15,844 nucleotides of DNA. Source: an uncultured Eubacterium sp. (GTDB taxonomy: Bacteria > Bacillota > Clostridia > Lachnospirales > Lachnospiraceae). The stretch spans positions 1-15,844 of the forward strand of contig CAKRKO010000064.1 of assembly GCA_934358495.1 (NCBI GenBank), read 5' to 3'. Below the pieces are notes generated by a model. It saw only the letters and a program-made list of their open reading frames with translations. It was not told the DNA's origin and did no database searches. A program made the translations under genes and the position numbers. This document shows, in pieces, positions 6,360 through 14,529 of the stretch; the stretch's first letter is position 1; every line of letters begins with the position of its first letter.

Positions 6360-6657
6360 CGAGAGAATTCCCTGCACTTCTGATGAATTTGTAAGAAATT
6401 TAGAGTGATAAAATATCAAAGTTATCCGTACAAGATTGAACATACATAGCGCAGAAAAAACAGATGGGTTATTGTTTATTGATATTGATTTATTTGTTAT
6501 GAGTTATTTCTTAAAGTTATGGTTCAAAGTTCAGTTTATTGAATGGGAAAAATATAATCTAGAAAATCTTGTAAAAAACCTGCAGGAAACTGCTTGTGTG
6601 GAGGTTCGGTTACATACACAATACTTTGACAAAAATTGGAAAATAAGGAAAAATATG

Positions 6658-6703
6658 AAAGATCGACTGTGTATCGGAAATGGATATACAGTCGATCTTT
6701 TTT
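6658..6703 (+). terminator. Long hairpin terminator
   Basis: AAAGATCGACTGT (6658-6670) pairs perfectly with ACAGTCGATCTTT (6688-6700). Five more inner pairs, one of them G-U, leave a 7-nt loop, giving an 18-bp stem followed by TTT. The T-run favours the plus strand; the other strand has only three T after the stem. It probably ends transcription from 5847-6359, about 300 nt past that stop codon. Confidence 0.85.
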
Positions 6704-6782
6704 CGGGTAGTAATAAGAAGCATATCTGTAGCGGATAATACCAACAGACAGAATAGTGTGTACAATTCCTGAAAATCGTTCA

Positions 6783-6810
6783 TTGACATCTGTTTCATCT
6801 TTGATAAAAT
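6783..6810 (+). promoter_or_regulatory. Promoter of the patatin-like gene
   Basis: A perfect TTGACA (6783-6788), a 16-base spacer and TAAAAT (6805-6810). Transcription would begin near 6817 at a small inverted repeat TATCA-GATG-TGATA (6819-6832), giving a leader of about 107 nt. Confidence 0.75.
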
Positions 6811-6923
6811 AGGATAGATATCAGATGTGATAAGTTCCACTTCTATAGGGTAGTGAGCAATAAGAATGCCGATGGTATTCCTGAATATATAAAGCATGAG
6901 AGAATGAAAAGGTGACAGAAAAT

Positions 6924-7781
6924 ATGAGCAAAATAGGATTAATTGTAGAAGGCGGTGGGATGAAATGCGCTTACAGTGCAGGCATTCTGGATGCTTTTTT
7001 AGATGAAGATATTACATTTGACTATGCAATCGGTGTATCGGCAGGGTCTGCCAATGTGGCATCTTTTTTGGCAGGACAACGTGGTCGTAATCTTCGATAT
7101 TATACGGATTGGATCAAAGATCCGGGATATTTTGGCATAAAGAGTTTTATCAAAACCGGGAATTTGTTCGGGTTGCAGCATATTTACGGAGATATGACGA
7201 ATTCTACCGGTGTGGATCCGATTGATTTTCCGACATTGAGTGCGAATCCTACGGAATACTGGATCGTGGCAACAGATGCAGTGACAGGAAATCCAGTATA
7301 TTTTCCAAAGAGCAAGATGAAACAGGATGATTACCGTTGTATTATGGCTTCCTGTGCATTGCCGGCGGCATGCAAACCGATTGAGATTGATGGAAAACGG
7401 TATTATGACGGAGGCGTGACGGATGCGATCCCTGTGCAGCGTGCCATGGATGATGGCTGTGACAAGATTGTTGCGATTTTATCAAAGCCAAGAGGATTTA
7501 TAAAGAAACCGGAAGGTATGCGTTTCTTATATAGCAGAATGTGCAGAAAATTCCCAAATACGGTAAAAGCACTGGATAACCGCCATATTATGTATGGTAA
7601 ATGCCAGCAGCTGCTGTTTGATCTGGAAAAAGAAGGCAAAGCATTTATTTTTGCACCGAGCAATCCGCCGAAAATGAGTACCTATACGATGGATCGGGAA
7701 GTAGAACAGCAATTATATGACCTTGGAATGAAGGATTTTTATGATGCAGAAGATCAATTCAAAAAATTTCTTATTAACTGA
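6924..7781 (+). CDS. Patatin-like phospholipase family protein
   Basis: A 285-residue predicted serine lipid acyl hydrolase with the patatin catalytic dyad. Visible are the oxyanion-hole loop EGGGMKCAYSAG (residues 9-20), the nucleophile elbow G-V-S-A-G with Ser39, and the aspartate motif D162-G-G in YYDGGVTDAIPV. There is no signal peptide or membrane segment, so a cytoplasmic or peripheral membrane role is likely. The family resembles bacterial YjjU-type proteins that act on phospholipid or other acyl esters; the substrate cannot be read from the sequence. I prefer ATG at 6924 (AAAGGTG nine bases upstream; family proteins start shortly before GLIVEGGG) over the in-frame GTG at 6912. It has its own promoter and lies directly upstream of plsX, a phospholipid synthesis gene, separated by a further promoter. 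Confidence 0.92.
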   Translation: MSKIGLIVEGGGMKCAYSAGILDAFLDEDITFDYAIGVSAGSANVASFLAGQRGRNLRYYTDWIKDPGYFGIKSFIKTGNLFGLQHIYGDMTNSTGVDPIDFPTLSANPTEYWIVATDAVTGNPVYFPKSKMKQDDYRCIMASCALPAACKPIEIDGKRYYDGGVTDAIPVQRAMDDGCDKIVAILSKPRGFIKKPEGMRFLYSRMCRKFPNTVKALDNRHIMYGKCQQLLFDLEKEGKAFIFAPSNPPKMSTYTMDREVEQQLYDLGMKDFYDAEDQFKKFLIN

Positions 7782-7822
7782 AAAAACGGTAAAAAGTTTT
7801 ACATCGGGATAAGAAAAATCGG

Positions 7823-7851
7823 TTGATTTATATATAGACATAGTGTATATT
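7823..7851 (+). promoter_or_regulatory. Promoter of the plsX-acpP-rnc-smc-ftsY-ilvA cluster
   Basis: TTGATT (7823-7828), a 17-base spacer and TATATT (7846-7851) place a start near 7858, about 29 nt before plsX. I see no clear FapR-type operator. No other obvious promoter was noticed before the later genes, which follow at short spacing. Confidence 0.65.
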
Positions 7852-7886
7852 TTTTAGTGGATGGATAAGGAGACGGAGGAAAAAGT

Positions 7887-8897
7887 ATGAGCGAAACAGT
7901 CCGCGTAGCAGTGGATGCCATGGGTGGTGACAACGCACCGGGAGAAATCGTAAAAGGTGCGGTACAAGCTGTTCAGGCAGAGAAAGATATCAAGGTATTT
8001 CTGGTAGGCAGACAGGATGCTGTCAATGCTGAGCTTGCGAAATATACCTATGATAAGGAAAAAATTGAAGTTGTGAATGCCGAGGAAGTCATTGAGATGG
8101 CAGAACCGCCGGTAAATGCGATTCGTAAGAAGAAACAGTCATCTTTGGTAGTCGGAATGAATATGATTAAGCATCAGGAAGCAGATGCCATTGTGACAGC
8201 AGGAAGTACTGGAGCAACTTTAGTTGGCGGCCAGGTACTGGTTGGCAGAATTAAAGGCATTGAGCGTCCACCGTTGGCACCTTTGGTTCCGACGGAAAAG
8301 GGAGTTTCACTTCTGATCGACTGTGGAGCAAATGTGGATGCACGTCCGTCACATCTGGTGCAATTTGCCCAGATTGGATCTATTTATATGGAAAACATTG
8401 TCGGAATTAAAAATCCGAGAGTGGCGATTCTTAATATCGGAGCAGAAGAGGAAAAAGGAAATCAGCTGGTAAAGGAGACGTTTCCATTGCTGAAAGAATG
8501 TCCTGATATTAATTTTATCGGAAGTATTGAAGCACGCGAGATTCCGCACGGTGGTGCAGACGTTATTGTCTGCGAAGCATTTGCAGGAAATATCGTACTG
8601 AAACTGTACGAAGGTGTAGCTGCAACTTTACTTTCTAAGGTAAAAGAGGGACTGATGTCATCTCTCCGGTCTAAAATTGGAGCACTTTTGATTAAACCTG
8701 CATTAAAACAGACGCTGAAGTCCTTTGATGCTTCCCAGTATGGTGGAGCTCCTCTGCTTGGACTGAATGGTCTGGTAGTCAAGACACATGGCAGTGCGAA
8801 AGCAATTGATGTGAAGAATTCTATTCTTCAGTGTGTGACATTCAAGCAGCAGGACATTAATGGTAAGATCAAAGAGCATATTATTGTAGAAAAATAA
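7887..8897 (+). CDS. plsX: Phosphate acyltransferase PlsX
   Basis: A 336-residue peripheral enzyme that converts acyl-ACP and phosphate to acyl-phosphate, the donor for PlsY in phosphatidic acid synthesis. The N-terminus RVAVDAMGGDNAPGEIVKGA (residues 6-25) is diagnostic. Further family segments are TAGSTGATLVGG, LLIDCGANVDARPSHLVQFA and GGADVIVCEAFAGNIVLKLY, and the length is normal. GGAGGA lies six bases before the start. It is followed after 21 bases by acpP, the carrier protein that delivers its substrate, a common plsX-acpP pairing in Firmicutes when fab genes lie elsewhere. Confidence 0.98.
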   Translation: MSETVRVAVDAMGGDNAPGEIVKGAVQAVQAEKDIKVFLVGRQDAVNAELAKYTYDKEKIEVVNAEEVIEMAEPPVNAIRKKKQSSLVVGMNMIKHQEADAIVTAGSTGATLVGGQVLVGRIKGIERPPLAPLVPTEKGVSLLIDCGANVDARPSHLVQFAQIGSIYMENIVGIKNPRVAILNIGAEEEKGNQLVKETFPLLKECPDINFIGSIEAREIPHGGADVIVCEAFAGNIVLKLYEGVAATLLSKVKEGLMSSLRSKIGALLIKPALKQTLKSFDASQYGGAPLLGLNGLVVKTHGSAKAIDVKNSILQCVTFKQQDINGKIKEHIIVEK

Positions 8898-8918
8898 CAG
8901 GGAGGGAGGATTTGCATT

Positions 8919-9146
8919 ATGGAGTTTGATAAAATTAAAAGTATCATCAGCGAAGTGTTAAGTATTGATGCTGATGGTATTACAGAAGAGACTACTTTTG
9001 TAGATGATCTTGGAGCAGATTCCTTGGATATTTTCCAGATTATTATGGCAATCGAGGAAGAGTTTGAGATCGAGATTCCGACAGAAGAAGCAGAAAAAAT
9101 TACAACTGTTGGCGATGCTGTAGAACAGATTAAGAAAGCATTGTAA
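8919..9146 (+). CDS. acpP: Acyl carrier protein
   Basis: A 75-residue acidic carrier protein for fatty acid synthesis. The phosphopantetheine attachment motif is DDLGADSLDIFQ, with the modified serine at position 35. The rest forms the usual four-helix pattern (EEEFEIEIPTEEAEKITTVGD). A strong GGGAGGGAGGA site precedes the start. It is cytoplasmic and interacts with PlsX, encoded 21 bases upstream. A 17-bp hairpin begins 18 bases after its stop. Confidence 0.98.
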   Translation: MEFDKIKSIISEVLSIDADGITEETTFVDDLGADSLDIFQIIMAIEEEFEIEIPTEEAEKITTVGDAVEQIKKAL

Positions 9147-9163
9147 GAATCAGTATAACAAGA

Positions 9164-9208
9164 AAATGGATGCTGTTGCAGTGAGTATTTTTGCAGCAGC
9201 ATCCATTT
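9164..9208 (+). promoter_or_regulatory. 17-bp intergenic hairpin between acpP and rnc
   Basis: AAATGGATGCTG (9164-9175) pairs with CAGCATCCATTT (9197-9208). A T-G wobble and TGCA/TGCA extend the stem to 17 bp around an 11-nt loop. It ends 23 bases before the RNase III start codon. Only TTTGT follows, so it is a poor terminator. It may be an RNA processing or stability element, possibly cut by RNase III itself. Confidence 0.75.
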
Positions 9209-9231
9209 GTGGATTAAACAGGAGGAAAAAC

Positions 9232-9924
9232 ATGGAACAGATCAAAGAATTTCAGGAGAAAATCGGTTATCAGTTTCAACAGGAAGGCTTGTTACGCCAG
9301 GCTCTGACGCACAGCTCTTATGCTAATGAGCATCGGATGAAAAAATTATCCGACAATGAGCGTCTGGAATTTCTGGGTGATGCGGTACTGGAAATTGTAA
9401 CCAGTGACTTTTTATATCATGAGCATACAGATGTGCCGGAGGGAGAACTGACCCGTGTACGTGCAAGTATTGTATGTGAGCAGACACTGGCTTTTTGTAC
9501 CAGAGCACTGAATCTGGGAGATTATCTTTTCCTTGGAAAAGGTGAGGATCAGACCGGAGGAAGAAAGAGAAAATCAGTTTTGTCAGATGCATTTGAGGCA
9601 ATTATCGGAGCTATTTATCTGGATGGTGGTTTTGCTAATGCAAAAGAGTTTATTCATCGTTTTGTGCTGAATAATGTGGAACATATGCAGCTCTTTTATG
9701 ATAGCAAGACTATCCTGCAGGAGATCGTGCAGGGAGATGAGCATAGCGGAAAGCTGGAATATATGCTGGTAGATGAGAGTGGACCGGATCACAACAAGAA
9801 TTATACCGTGGAAGCCCGTATTGGAAATAAATGCTATGGCAGTGGTGAGGGACATACAAAGAAGGCGGCAGAACAGGAAGCTGCTTATCAGGCAATTCTG
9901 GAGCTGAGAAAGAAGGAAAAATAG
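9232..9924 (+). CDS. rnc: Ribonuclease III
   Basis: A 230-residue double-strand-specific endoribonuclease that processes rRNA precursors and structured mRNAs. The catalytic signature is NERLEFLGDAVLEIV (residues 42-56, with E46 and D50). The second metal-binding pair is in SDAFEAIIGAIYLDGG (D119 and E122). Residues about 157-226 form the C-terminal double-stranded RNA-binding domain ending KKAAEQEAAYQAILEL. The open frame reaches back to 9166, but AGGAGG at 9220-9225 and the family N-terminus fix the start at 9232, and the upstream part is the hairpin. rnc before smc and ftsY is the classic Firmicute order. Confidence 0.97.
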   Translation: MEQIKEFQEKIGYQFQQEGLLRQALTHSSYANEHRMKKLSDNERLEFLGDAVLEIVTSDFLYHEHTDVPEGELTRVRASIVCEQTLAFCTRALNLGDYLFLGKGEDQTGGRKRKSVLSDAFEAIIGAIYLDGGFANAKEFIHRFVLNNVEHMQLFYDSKTILQEIVQGDEHSGKLEYMLVDESGPDHNKNYTVEARIGNKCYGSGEGHTKKAAEQEAAYQAILELRKKEK

Positions 9925-9999
9925 AGGATATCTTCAGCTTTATAAATATATGCAAATTTGCAGAAGTATGAAAGTATAGAAGACTAAACGGAGGAATGT

Positions 10000-12900
10000 A
10001 TGTATCTTAAATCGATCGAGGTACACGGTTTTAAATCCTTTGCCAATAAAATTGTATTTGAGTTTCATAACGGAATTACCGGTATCGTGGGTCCGAACGG
10101 AAGTGGAAAAAGTAACGTTGCGGATGCAGTGCGCTGGGTGCTTGGTGAGCAGAAGGTTAAGCAGCTGCGAAGTTCCAGCATGCAGGATGTGATTTTTGCC
10201 GGAACAGAGAATCGAAAACCGGTGAGTTTTGCTTATGTAGCGATTACGCTGGATAACTCAGATCACAAGCTTCCATTGGATTATAATGAAGTGACGGTGG
10301 CGCGTCGGGTGTATCGTTCTGGCGAGAGCGAATATCTGATCAACGGCACACAGTGTCGTCTGAAGGACGTTAATGAACTTTTTTATGATACTGGTATTGG
10401 TAAAGAGGGATATTCTATCATCGGTCAGGGACAGATTGATAAAATCCTGAGTGGAAAACCGGAGGAACGTCGGGAATTGTTTGATGAGGCTGCTGGAATT
10501 GTAAAATTCAAGCGAAGAAAAGCAACGGCGTTGAAAAAACTGGAAGACGAACAGCAGAATCTGGTGCGTGTCAACGATATTTTGTCAGAGTTGGAGCGTC
10601 AGGTGGGACCGCTTGAACGTCAGGCAGAGCATGCCAAAATTTACCTGAAGAAAAAAGAAGAATTAAAAAATTGTGATCGAAATCTGTTTTTATTTGAGAT
10701 GGACCGTATGAATGCAGAACTGCAGGAATTAGAGCAGAAATGCGGCATTACGGAGCGTCAGCAACAGGAAACGACACAGAATTTTGAAAAAGCAAAAACC
10801 AGATACGAGGAACTGGAAGGAAATATTGCTAAGGCAGATGAGCGGATCAGTGCATTGCAGCAACGTATGAATGAGACTGGTGTTTCCAGAGAAAAACTGG
10901 AAGGTCAGATCAATGTACTGCGGGAGCAGATTCATACAGCACAGCAGAATGAAGAATATGTGAAGAGCCGTGTCGAAGCACTGGAAGCAGACGTGGAGCG
11001 TCAGCGAAAATCCGGTGAAGAATATAGCGGAAAACAGGCGGAACTGGAAGAAAATATCCGGGAAACTGAGCAGAAAAAGGCAGTTCTGTCAGAACGACTG
11101 GAGAATCTGCGAAAAGAAACAGCTGCTATGGAGCAGCAGATCGAAGATGGAAAAACAGAGATTATGCGGCTGCTGAATGGCAGGGCTTCCATGAAAGCGG
11201 AGCAGCAGCGTCTGAAAACCATGCAGGAGCAGGCTTCTATCCGTCGAGCGCAGTTAAATAAAGAGCTTCTGGAGCAGAAAAGCGGTGGAAATGATGTCAG
11301 CGGTTTACTGCAAAAGCAGGAAAAAGAGTTGGCAGAACTGAAAGAAAACATTACTTCCATGGAGGAAGAAAAGACGTCCATCGAGCAGAAACGAAGCAAC
11401 TGGCGGCAGCAGTTTGAGGAATTGCGAGGAAAGATGGACCAGTGCAAAGAACAGTTCCATAAGGACAGCTCCAGACTGGAATCTCTGCGCAATATCGCGG
11501 AGCGTTATGATGGCTATGGAAACAGTATTCGACGTATTATGGAGCGTAAAGCGGAAACACCGGGAATTCATGGTGTTATTGCCGATTTGATCAAGGTGGA
11601 CAAGCGGTATGAGACAGCTGTTGAGACTGCTTTAGGCGGAAGTATCCAAAATATCGTAACCGATAACGAGGATACGGCCCATCTGATGATTGAATATCTG
11701 AAGAAAAATCGCTACGGTCGTGCTACATTTTTACCACTGACCAGCGTGTCCGCACCGGAGCATGTGCCGGCAGAAAAAGCACTTGGTGAAATTGGTGTCA
11801 TCGGAATCGCAAGCAGTCTGGTACATACGCAGCCGCAGTATGAAAAAGTGGCAGGATATCTGCTTGGCCGTGTGTTGGTAATGGACACTATTGAGCATGC
11901 AGTGGCAGTGGCGAGAAAGTTCCGTTATTCTTTGCGTATCGTTACACTGGAAGGTGAATCCTTACAGCCGGGCGGTTCCATGACCGGTGGTGCGTTCCGT
12001 AACAACAGCAATTTGCTTGGTCGAAATCGTGAGATTGAAGTGTTGGAAAAACAGATTGCAGAGTATCGGGAACAGGCACAGGAAATCCGCAGCCGTATGG
12101 AAGATGTCAAGACGGCAAATGCGTTATTGAAAGATGATTATGAAGAACTGCAGGTGAATCTGCAGCAGGCATATTTACACAAAAATACCCTGGAAATGGA
12201 GACTGGACACATTCGTGAGCAGCAGGAAAAACAGGAAGCTGCCTATGCCGGTATTCATGAAGAAATCGCAAAAATCGATGCGGATAAAACTGCGTGGACT
12301 ACGGAGCAGGAGCAGATGGCAGAGCAGATGCAGCTGTCTGTGAACCAGGAAAAAGGGATTACAGAGCAGAATAAGACATTCGCTCAGCAGGTAGAAAATA
12401 AGAATCTTGAGATTGAAAGTGTATCACAGGATTTGAATGATATTTTACTTGAGATTGCACAGAAGCAGCAGCAGAAATCCTTTCAGGAGCAGAATATTCA
12501 ACGAATCGCAGAGGAAATCCGCCGTCTTGAACAGGAAAAAGCGCAAATCTTACACGACAGTGCAAACAGTGAATCTGTCATTGAGGAGCGGGAAGCTCAG
12601 ATCAGACAGCTGCAAGAACAGTCGGAAGAGACTGCTCAGCAGAAAACGGAACTGGATGAAAAGCTGACTGGTATTCGCGGAGACAAAGAAACAATGCTTG
12701 CAGAGCAGAAGAACTTCTTTACTCAGCGGGAGGAGCTTTCCCGGATTATGAGTGATCTGGATAAAGAGATGTTCCGATTAAATCAGCAGAAGGAAAAAAC
12801 AGAAAATGCGCAGGAATCTTTAAGCAACTACATGTGGGAAGAGTATGAGATCACCTATCATGTGGCCAAAGAGCAGGAAGCTCCAACAGAAGTAAGTGTA

Positions 12901-13569
12901 TCTGATCTGAAGAAACAGATTGCAGAGATTCGAAATGAAATCCGCAAACTTGGAAACGTCAATGTCAATGCTATTGAGGAGTACAAGAGTGTTTCGGAAC
13001 GATATGAATTCTTACACGCACAGCATGCAGATCTGGAAGAAGCAAAAGCGAGTCTGGAGAAAATCATTGCAGATCTGGATGAGGGCATGCGCAAGCAGTT
13101 TGCAGAGAAATTTGCTGATATCCAGACAGAGTTTGACAAAACATTTAAGGAACTGTTTGGAGGTGGAAAAGGTTCTCTGGAGCTGACCGGGGAGGAAGAA
13201 ACCAAGGATATTCTGGAATGTGGTATTAAAATCATTGCACAGCCGCCTGGAAAGAAACTGCAGAACATGATGCAGCTTTCTGGTGGGGAGAAAGCACTGA
13301 CTGCCATTGCACTGCTTTTTGCCATTCAGAATTTAAAACCGTCTCCGTTCTGTCTGTTGGATGAGATCGAGGCGGCGCTGGATGATTCCAACGTTGACCG
13401 CTTTGCAAATTATCTGCATAAGCTGACAAAAAATACACAGTTTATTGTCATTACCCATCGACGTGGAACAATGACAGCAGCAGATCGCCTGTATGGTATC
13501 ACAATGCAGGAGAAAGGTGTGTCTGCGTTGGTTTCTGTTAACCTGATTGAAAAAGAACTGGATGCATAG
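10000..13569 (+). CDS. smc: Chromosome segregation protein SMC
   Basis: A 1189-residue ATPase, the core of the SMC-ScpAB condensin that organises and segregates the chromosome. The N-terminal head begins MYLKSIEVHGFKSFANKIVF and holds Walker A GPNGSGKSN (residues 31-39). A long coiled coil rich in E, Q and K runs from about 165 to 515. The hinge covers about 522-665 and includes GGSMTGGAFR. The returning coil reaches about 1030. The C-terminal head carries the ABC signature LSGGEKALTA (1093-1102) and Walker B CLLDEIEAALDD (1118-1129). Length is typical. GGAGG lies five bases before the start. The 75-base gap after rnc contains a perfect 12-bp palindrome TGCAAATTTGCA at 9951-9962. Confidence 0.98.
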   Translation: MYLKSIEVHGFKSFANKIVFEFHNGITGIVGPNGSGKSNVADAVRWVLGEQKVKQLRSSSMQDVIFAGTENRKPVSFAYVAITLDNSDHKLPLDYNEVTVARRVYRSGESEYLINGTQCRLKDVNELFYDTGIGKEGYSIIGQGQIDKILSGKPEERRELFDEAAGIVKFKRRKATALKKLEDEQQNLVRVNDILSELERQVGPLERQAEHAKIYLKKKEELKNCDRNLFLFEMDRMNAELQELEQKCGITERQQQETTQNFEKAKTRYEELEGNIAKADERISALQQRMNETGVSREKLEGQINVLREQIHTAQQNEEYVKSRVEALEADVERQRKSGEEYSGKQAELEENIRETEQKKAVLSERLENLRKETAAMEQQIEDGKTEIMRLLNGRASMKAEQQRLKTMQEQASIRRAQLNKELLEQKSGGNDVSGLLQKQEKELAELKENITSMEEEKTSIEQKRSNWRQQFEELRGKMDQCKEQFHKDSSRLESLRNIAERYDGYGNSIRRIMERKAETPGIHGVIADLIKVDKRYETAVETALGGSIQNIVTDNEDTAHLMIEYLKKNRYGRATFLPLTSVSAPEHVPAEKALGEIGVIGIASSLVHTQPQYEKVAGYLLGRVLVMDTIEHAVAVARKFRYSLRIVTLEGESLQPGGSMTGGAFRNNSNLLGRNREIEVLEKQIAEYREQAQEIRSRMEDVKTANALLKDDYEELQVNLQQAYLHKNTLEMETGHIREQQEKQEAAYAGIHEEIAKIDADKTAWTTEQEQMAEQMQLSVNQEKGITEQNKTFAQQVENKNLEIESVSQDLNDILLEIAQKQQQKSFQEQNIQRIAEEIRRLEQEKAQILHDSANSESVIEEREAQIRQLQEQSEETAQQKTELDEKLTGIRGDKETMLAEQKNFFTQREELSRIMSDLDKEMFRLNQQKEKTENAQESLSNYMWEEYEITYHVAKEQEAPTEVSVSDLKKQIAEIRNEIRKLGNVNVNAIEEYKSVSERYEFLHAQHADLEEAKASLEKIIADLDEGMRKQFAEKFADIQTEFDKTFKELFGGGKGSLELTGEEETKDILECGIKIIAQPPGKKLQNMMQLSGGEKALTAIALLFAIQNLKPSPFCLLDEIEAALDDSNVDRFANYLHKLTKNTQFIVITHRRGTMTAADRLYGITMQEKGVSALVSVNLIEKELDA

Positions 13570-13587
13570 TAGGAAAGGAAGAATAGT

Positions 13588-14529
13588 ATGGCTGAAGAAA
13601 AAAAAGGTTTTTTTAAGCGTTTAGTAAGTGGATTGACCAAAACCCGCGACAATATTGTGTCTGGATTTGATTCCATTTTTAATGGCTTTTCCCATATTGA
13701 CGATGATTTTTATGAGGAGTTGGAAGAAATCCTTGTCATGGGTGATATTGGAATCCGTGCTACGGAAGAAATTATTGAAAATCTGAAACAGAAAGTAAAA
13801 GAAAATCATATCAAGGAACCGGCAGATTGCCGTGAGCTGTTGATTAACAGTATCAAAGAACAGATGTATGTGGGCGATACTGCCTATCGTTTTGAAGAAG
13901 AAAAATCTGTCGTATTGGTGATCGGTGTCAATGGTGTCGGAAAGACAACAACGATTGGAAAGCTTGCCGGGAAACTGAAGAATCAAGGCAAGAAAGTAAT
14001 TTTGGGAGCTGCCGATACGTTCCGTGCAGCAGCTGGAGAGCAGCTGACTGAGTGGGCAAACCGTGCCGGTGTAGAAATTGTCGGAGGACAGGAAGGCTCT
14101 GATCCAGGATCTGTCGTTTATGATGCGGTACAGGCAGCAAAAGCCCGTAAAGCAGATGTATTATTGTGTGATACCGCAGGACGACTGCATAACAAGAAAA
14201 ATCTGATGGAAGAGCTGAAGAAAATCAACCGAATTCTGGAAAAAGAATATCCGGAAGCATACCGTGAGACGTTGGTTGTGTTGGATGCAACCACCGGACA
14301 GAATGCGCTGGTACAAGCGAAGCAGTTCAGTGAAGCCGCTGAAATTACAGGTATTGTTTTGACCAAGATGGACGGGACGGCCAAGGGTGGAATTGCGGTT
14401 GCAATTCATTCAGAACTGGGCATTCCGGTAAAATATATTGGTGTAGGAGAAAGCATTGATGATCTGCAGAAGTTTGATGCAGATCAGTTTGTAGATGCAT
14501 TGTTTGAGAAGGAGGACGTAAATGAGTGA
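13588..14529 (+). CDS. ftsY: Signal recognition particle receptor FtsY
   Basis: A 313-residue GTPase that docks ribosome-SRP complexes at the membrane for co-translational insertion. It consists of the NG domains only, with a short N-terminus (EEKKGFFKRLVSGLTKTRDN) and no long acidic A domain, as usual in Firmicutes. Motifs in order: P-loop GVNGVGKTT (113-121), DTFRAAAGEQL (143-153), DTAGR (195-199), TKMDGTAKGG (259-268), and IGVGESIDDLQKFD near the C-terminus. It follows smc by 18 bases. The usual downstream ylxM-ffh pair is not present; the last 8 bases overlap ilvA instead. Confidence 0.98.
   Translation: MAEEKKGFFKRLVSGLTKTRDNIVSGFDSIFNGFSHIDDDFYEELEEILVMGDIGIRATEEIIENLKQKVKENHIKEPADCRELLINSIKEQMYVGDTAYRFEEEKSVVLVIGVNGVGKTTTIGKLAGKLKNQGKKVILGAADTFRAAAGEQLTEWANRAGVEIVGGQEGSDPGSVVYDAVQAAKARKADVLLCDTAGRLHNKKNLMEELKKINRILEKEYPEAYRETLVVLDATTGQNALVQAKQFSEAAEITGIVLTKMDGTAKGGIAVAIHSELGIPVKYIGVGESIDDLQKFDADQFVDALFEKEDVNE

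Larger units (their letters stand above)
6360..6923. other. Long gap between the uncharacterised gene and the patatin-like gene
   Basis: In 564 bases I see no supported gene. Open frames exist on both strands (plus 6436-6738 from a TTG, minus 6897-6610), but neither has a ribosome binding site and both read through the strong hairpin at 6658-6700. Bases 6360-6657 are AT-rich and featureless apart from an isolated TTGACA at 6626-6631 without a -10 box. The right side carries the hairpin terminator, a good promoter (6783-6810) and about 107 nt of leader for the patatin-like gene. Confidence 0.6.

Noticed and set aside
6436..6738. 100-residue plus-strand open frame
   Set aside because: It starts at a TTG with no ribosome binding site, shows no domain, and reads through a strong hairpin terminator.
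6610..6897. 95-residue minus-strand open frame
   Set aside because: It has no ribosome binding site, includes the terminator hairpin, and is antisense to a good promoter and leader for the patatin-like gene. A decayed gene fragment cannot be fully excluded.
6912..6923. GTG start for the patatin-like protein
   Set aside because: The AAAGGTG that would serve as ribosome binding site overlaps this GTG; it is well spaced for the ATG at 6924.
7782..7822. GTAAAA/TTTTAC stem as terminator after the patatin-like gene
   Set aside because: AT-only stem with a 2-nt loop and no T-run; too weak to call.
9166..9231. Upstream extension of rnc from an ATG at 9166
   Set aside because: No ribosome binding site; the extension consists of the acpP-rnc hairpin, and the start at 9232 has AGGAGG and matches the family.
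11001..11492. Long minus-strand open frames inside smc and ftsY
   Set aside because: These are shadows of strongly supported genes, serine-rich from reversed coiled-coil codons and without ribosome binding sites.
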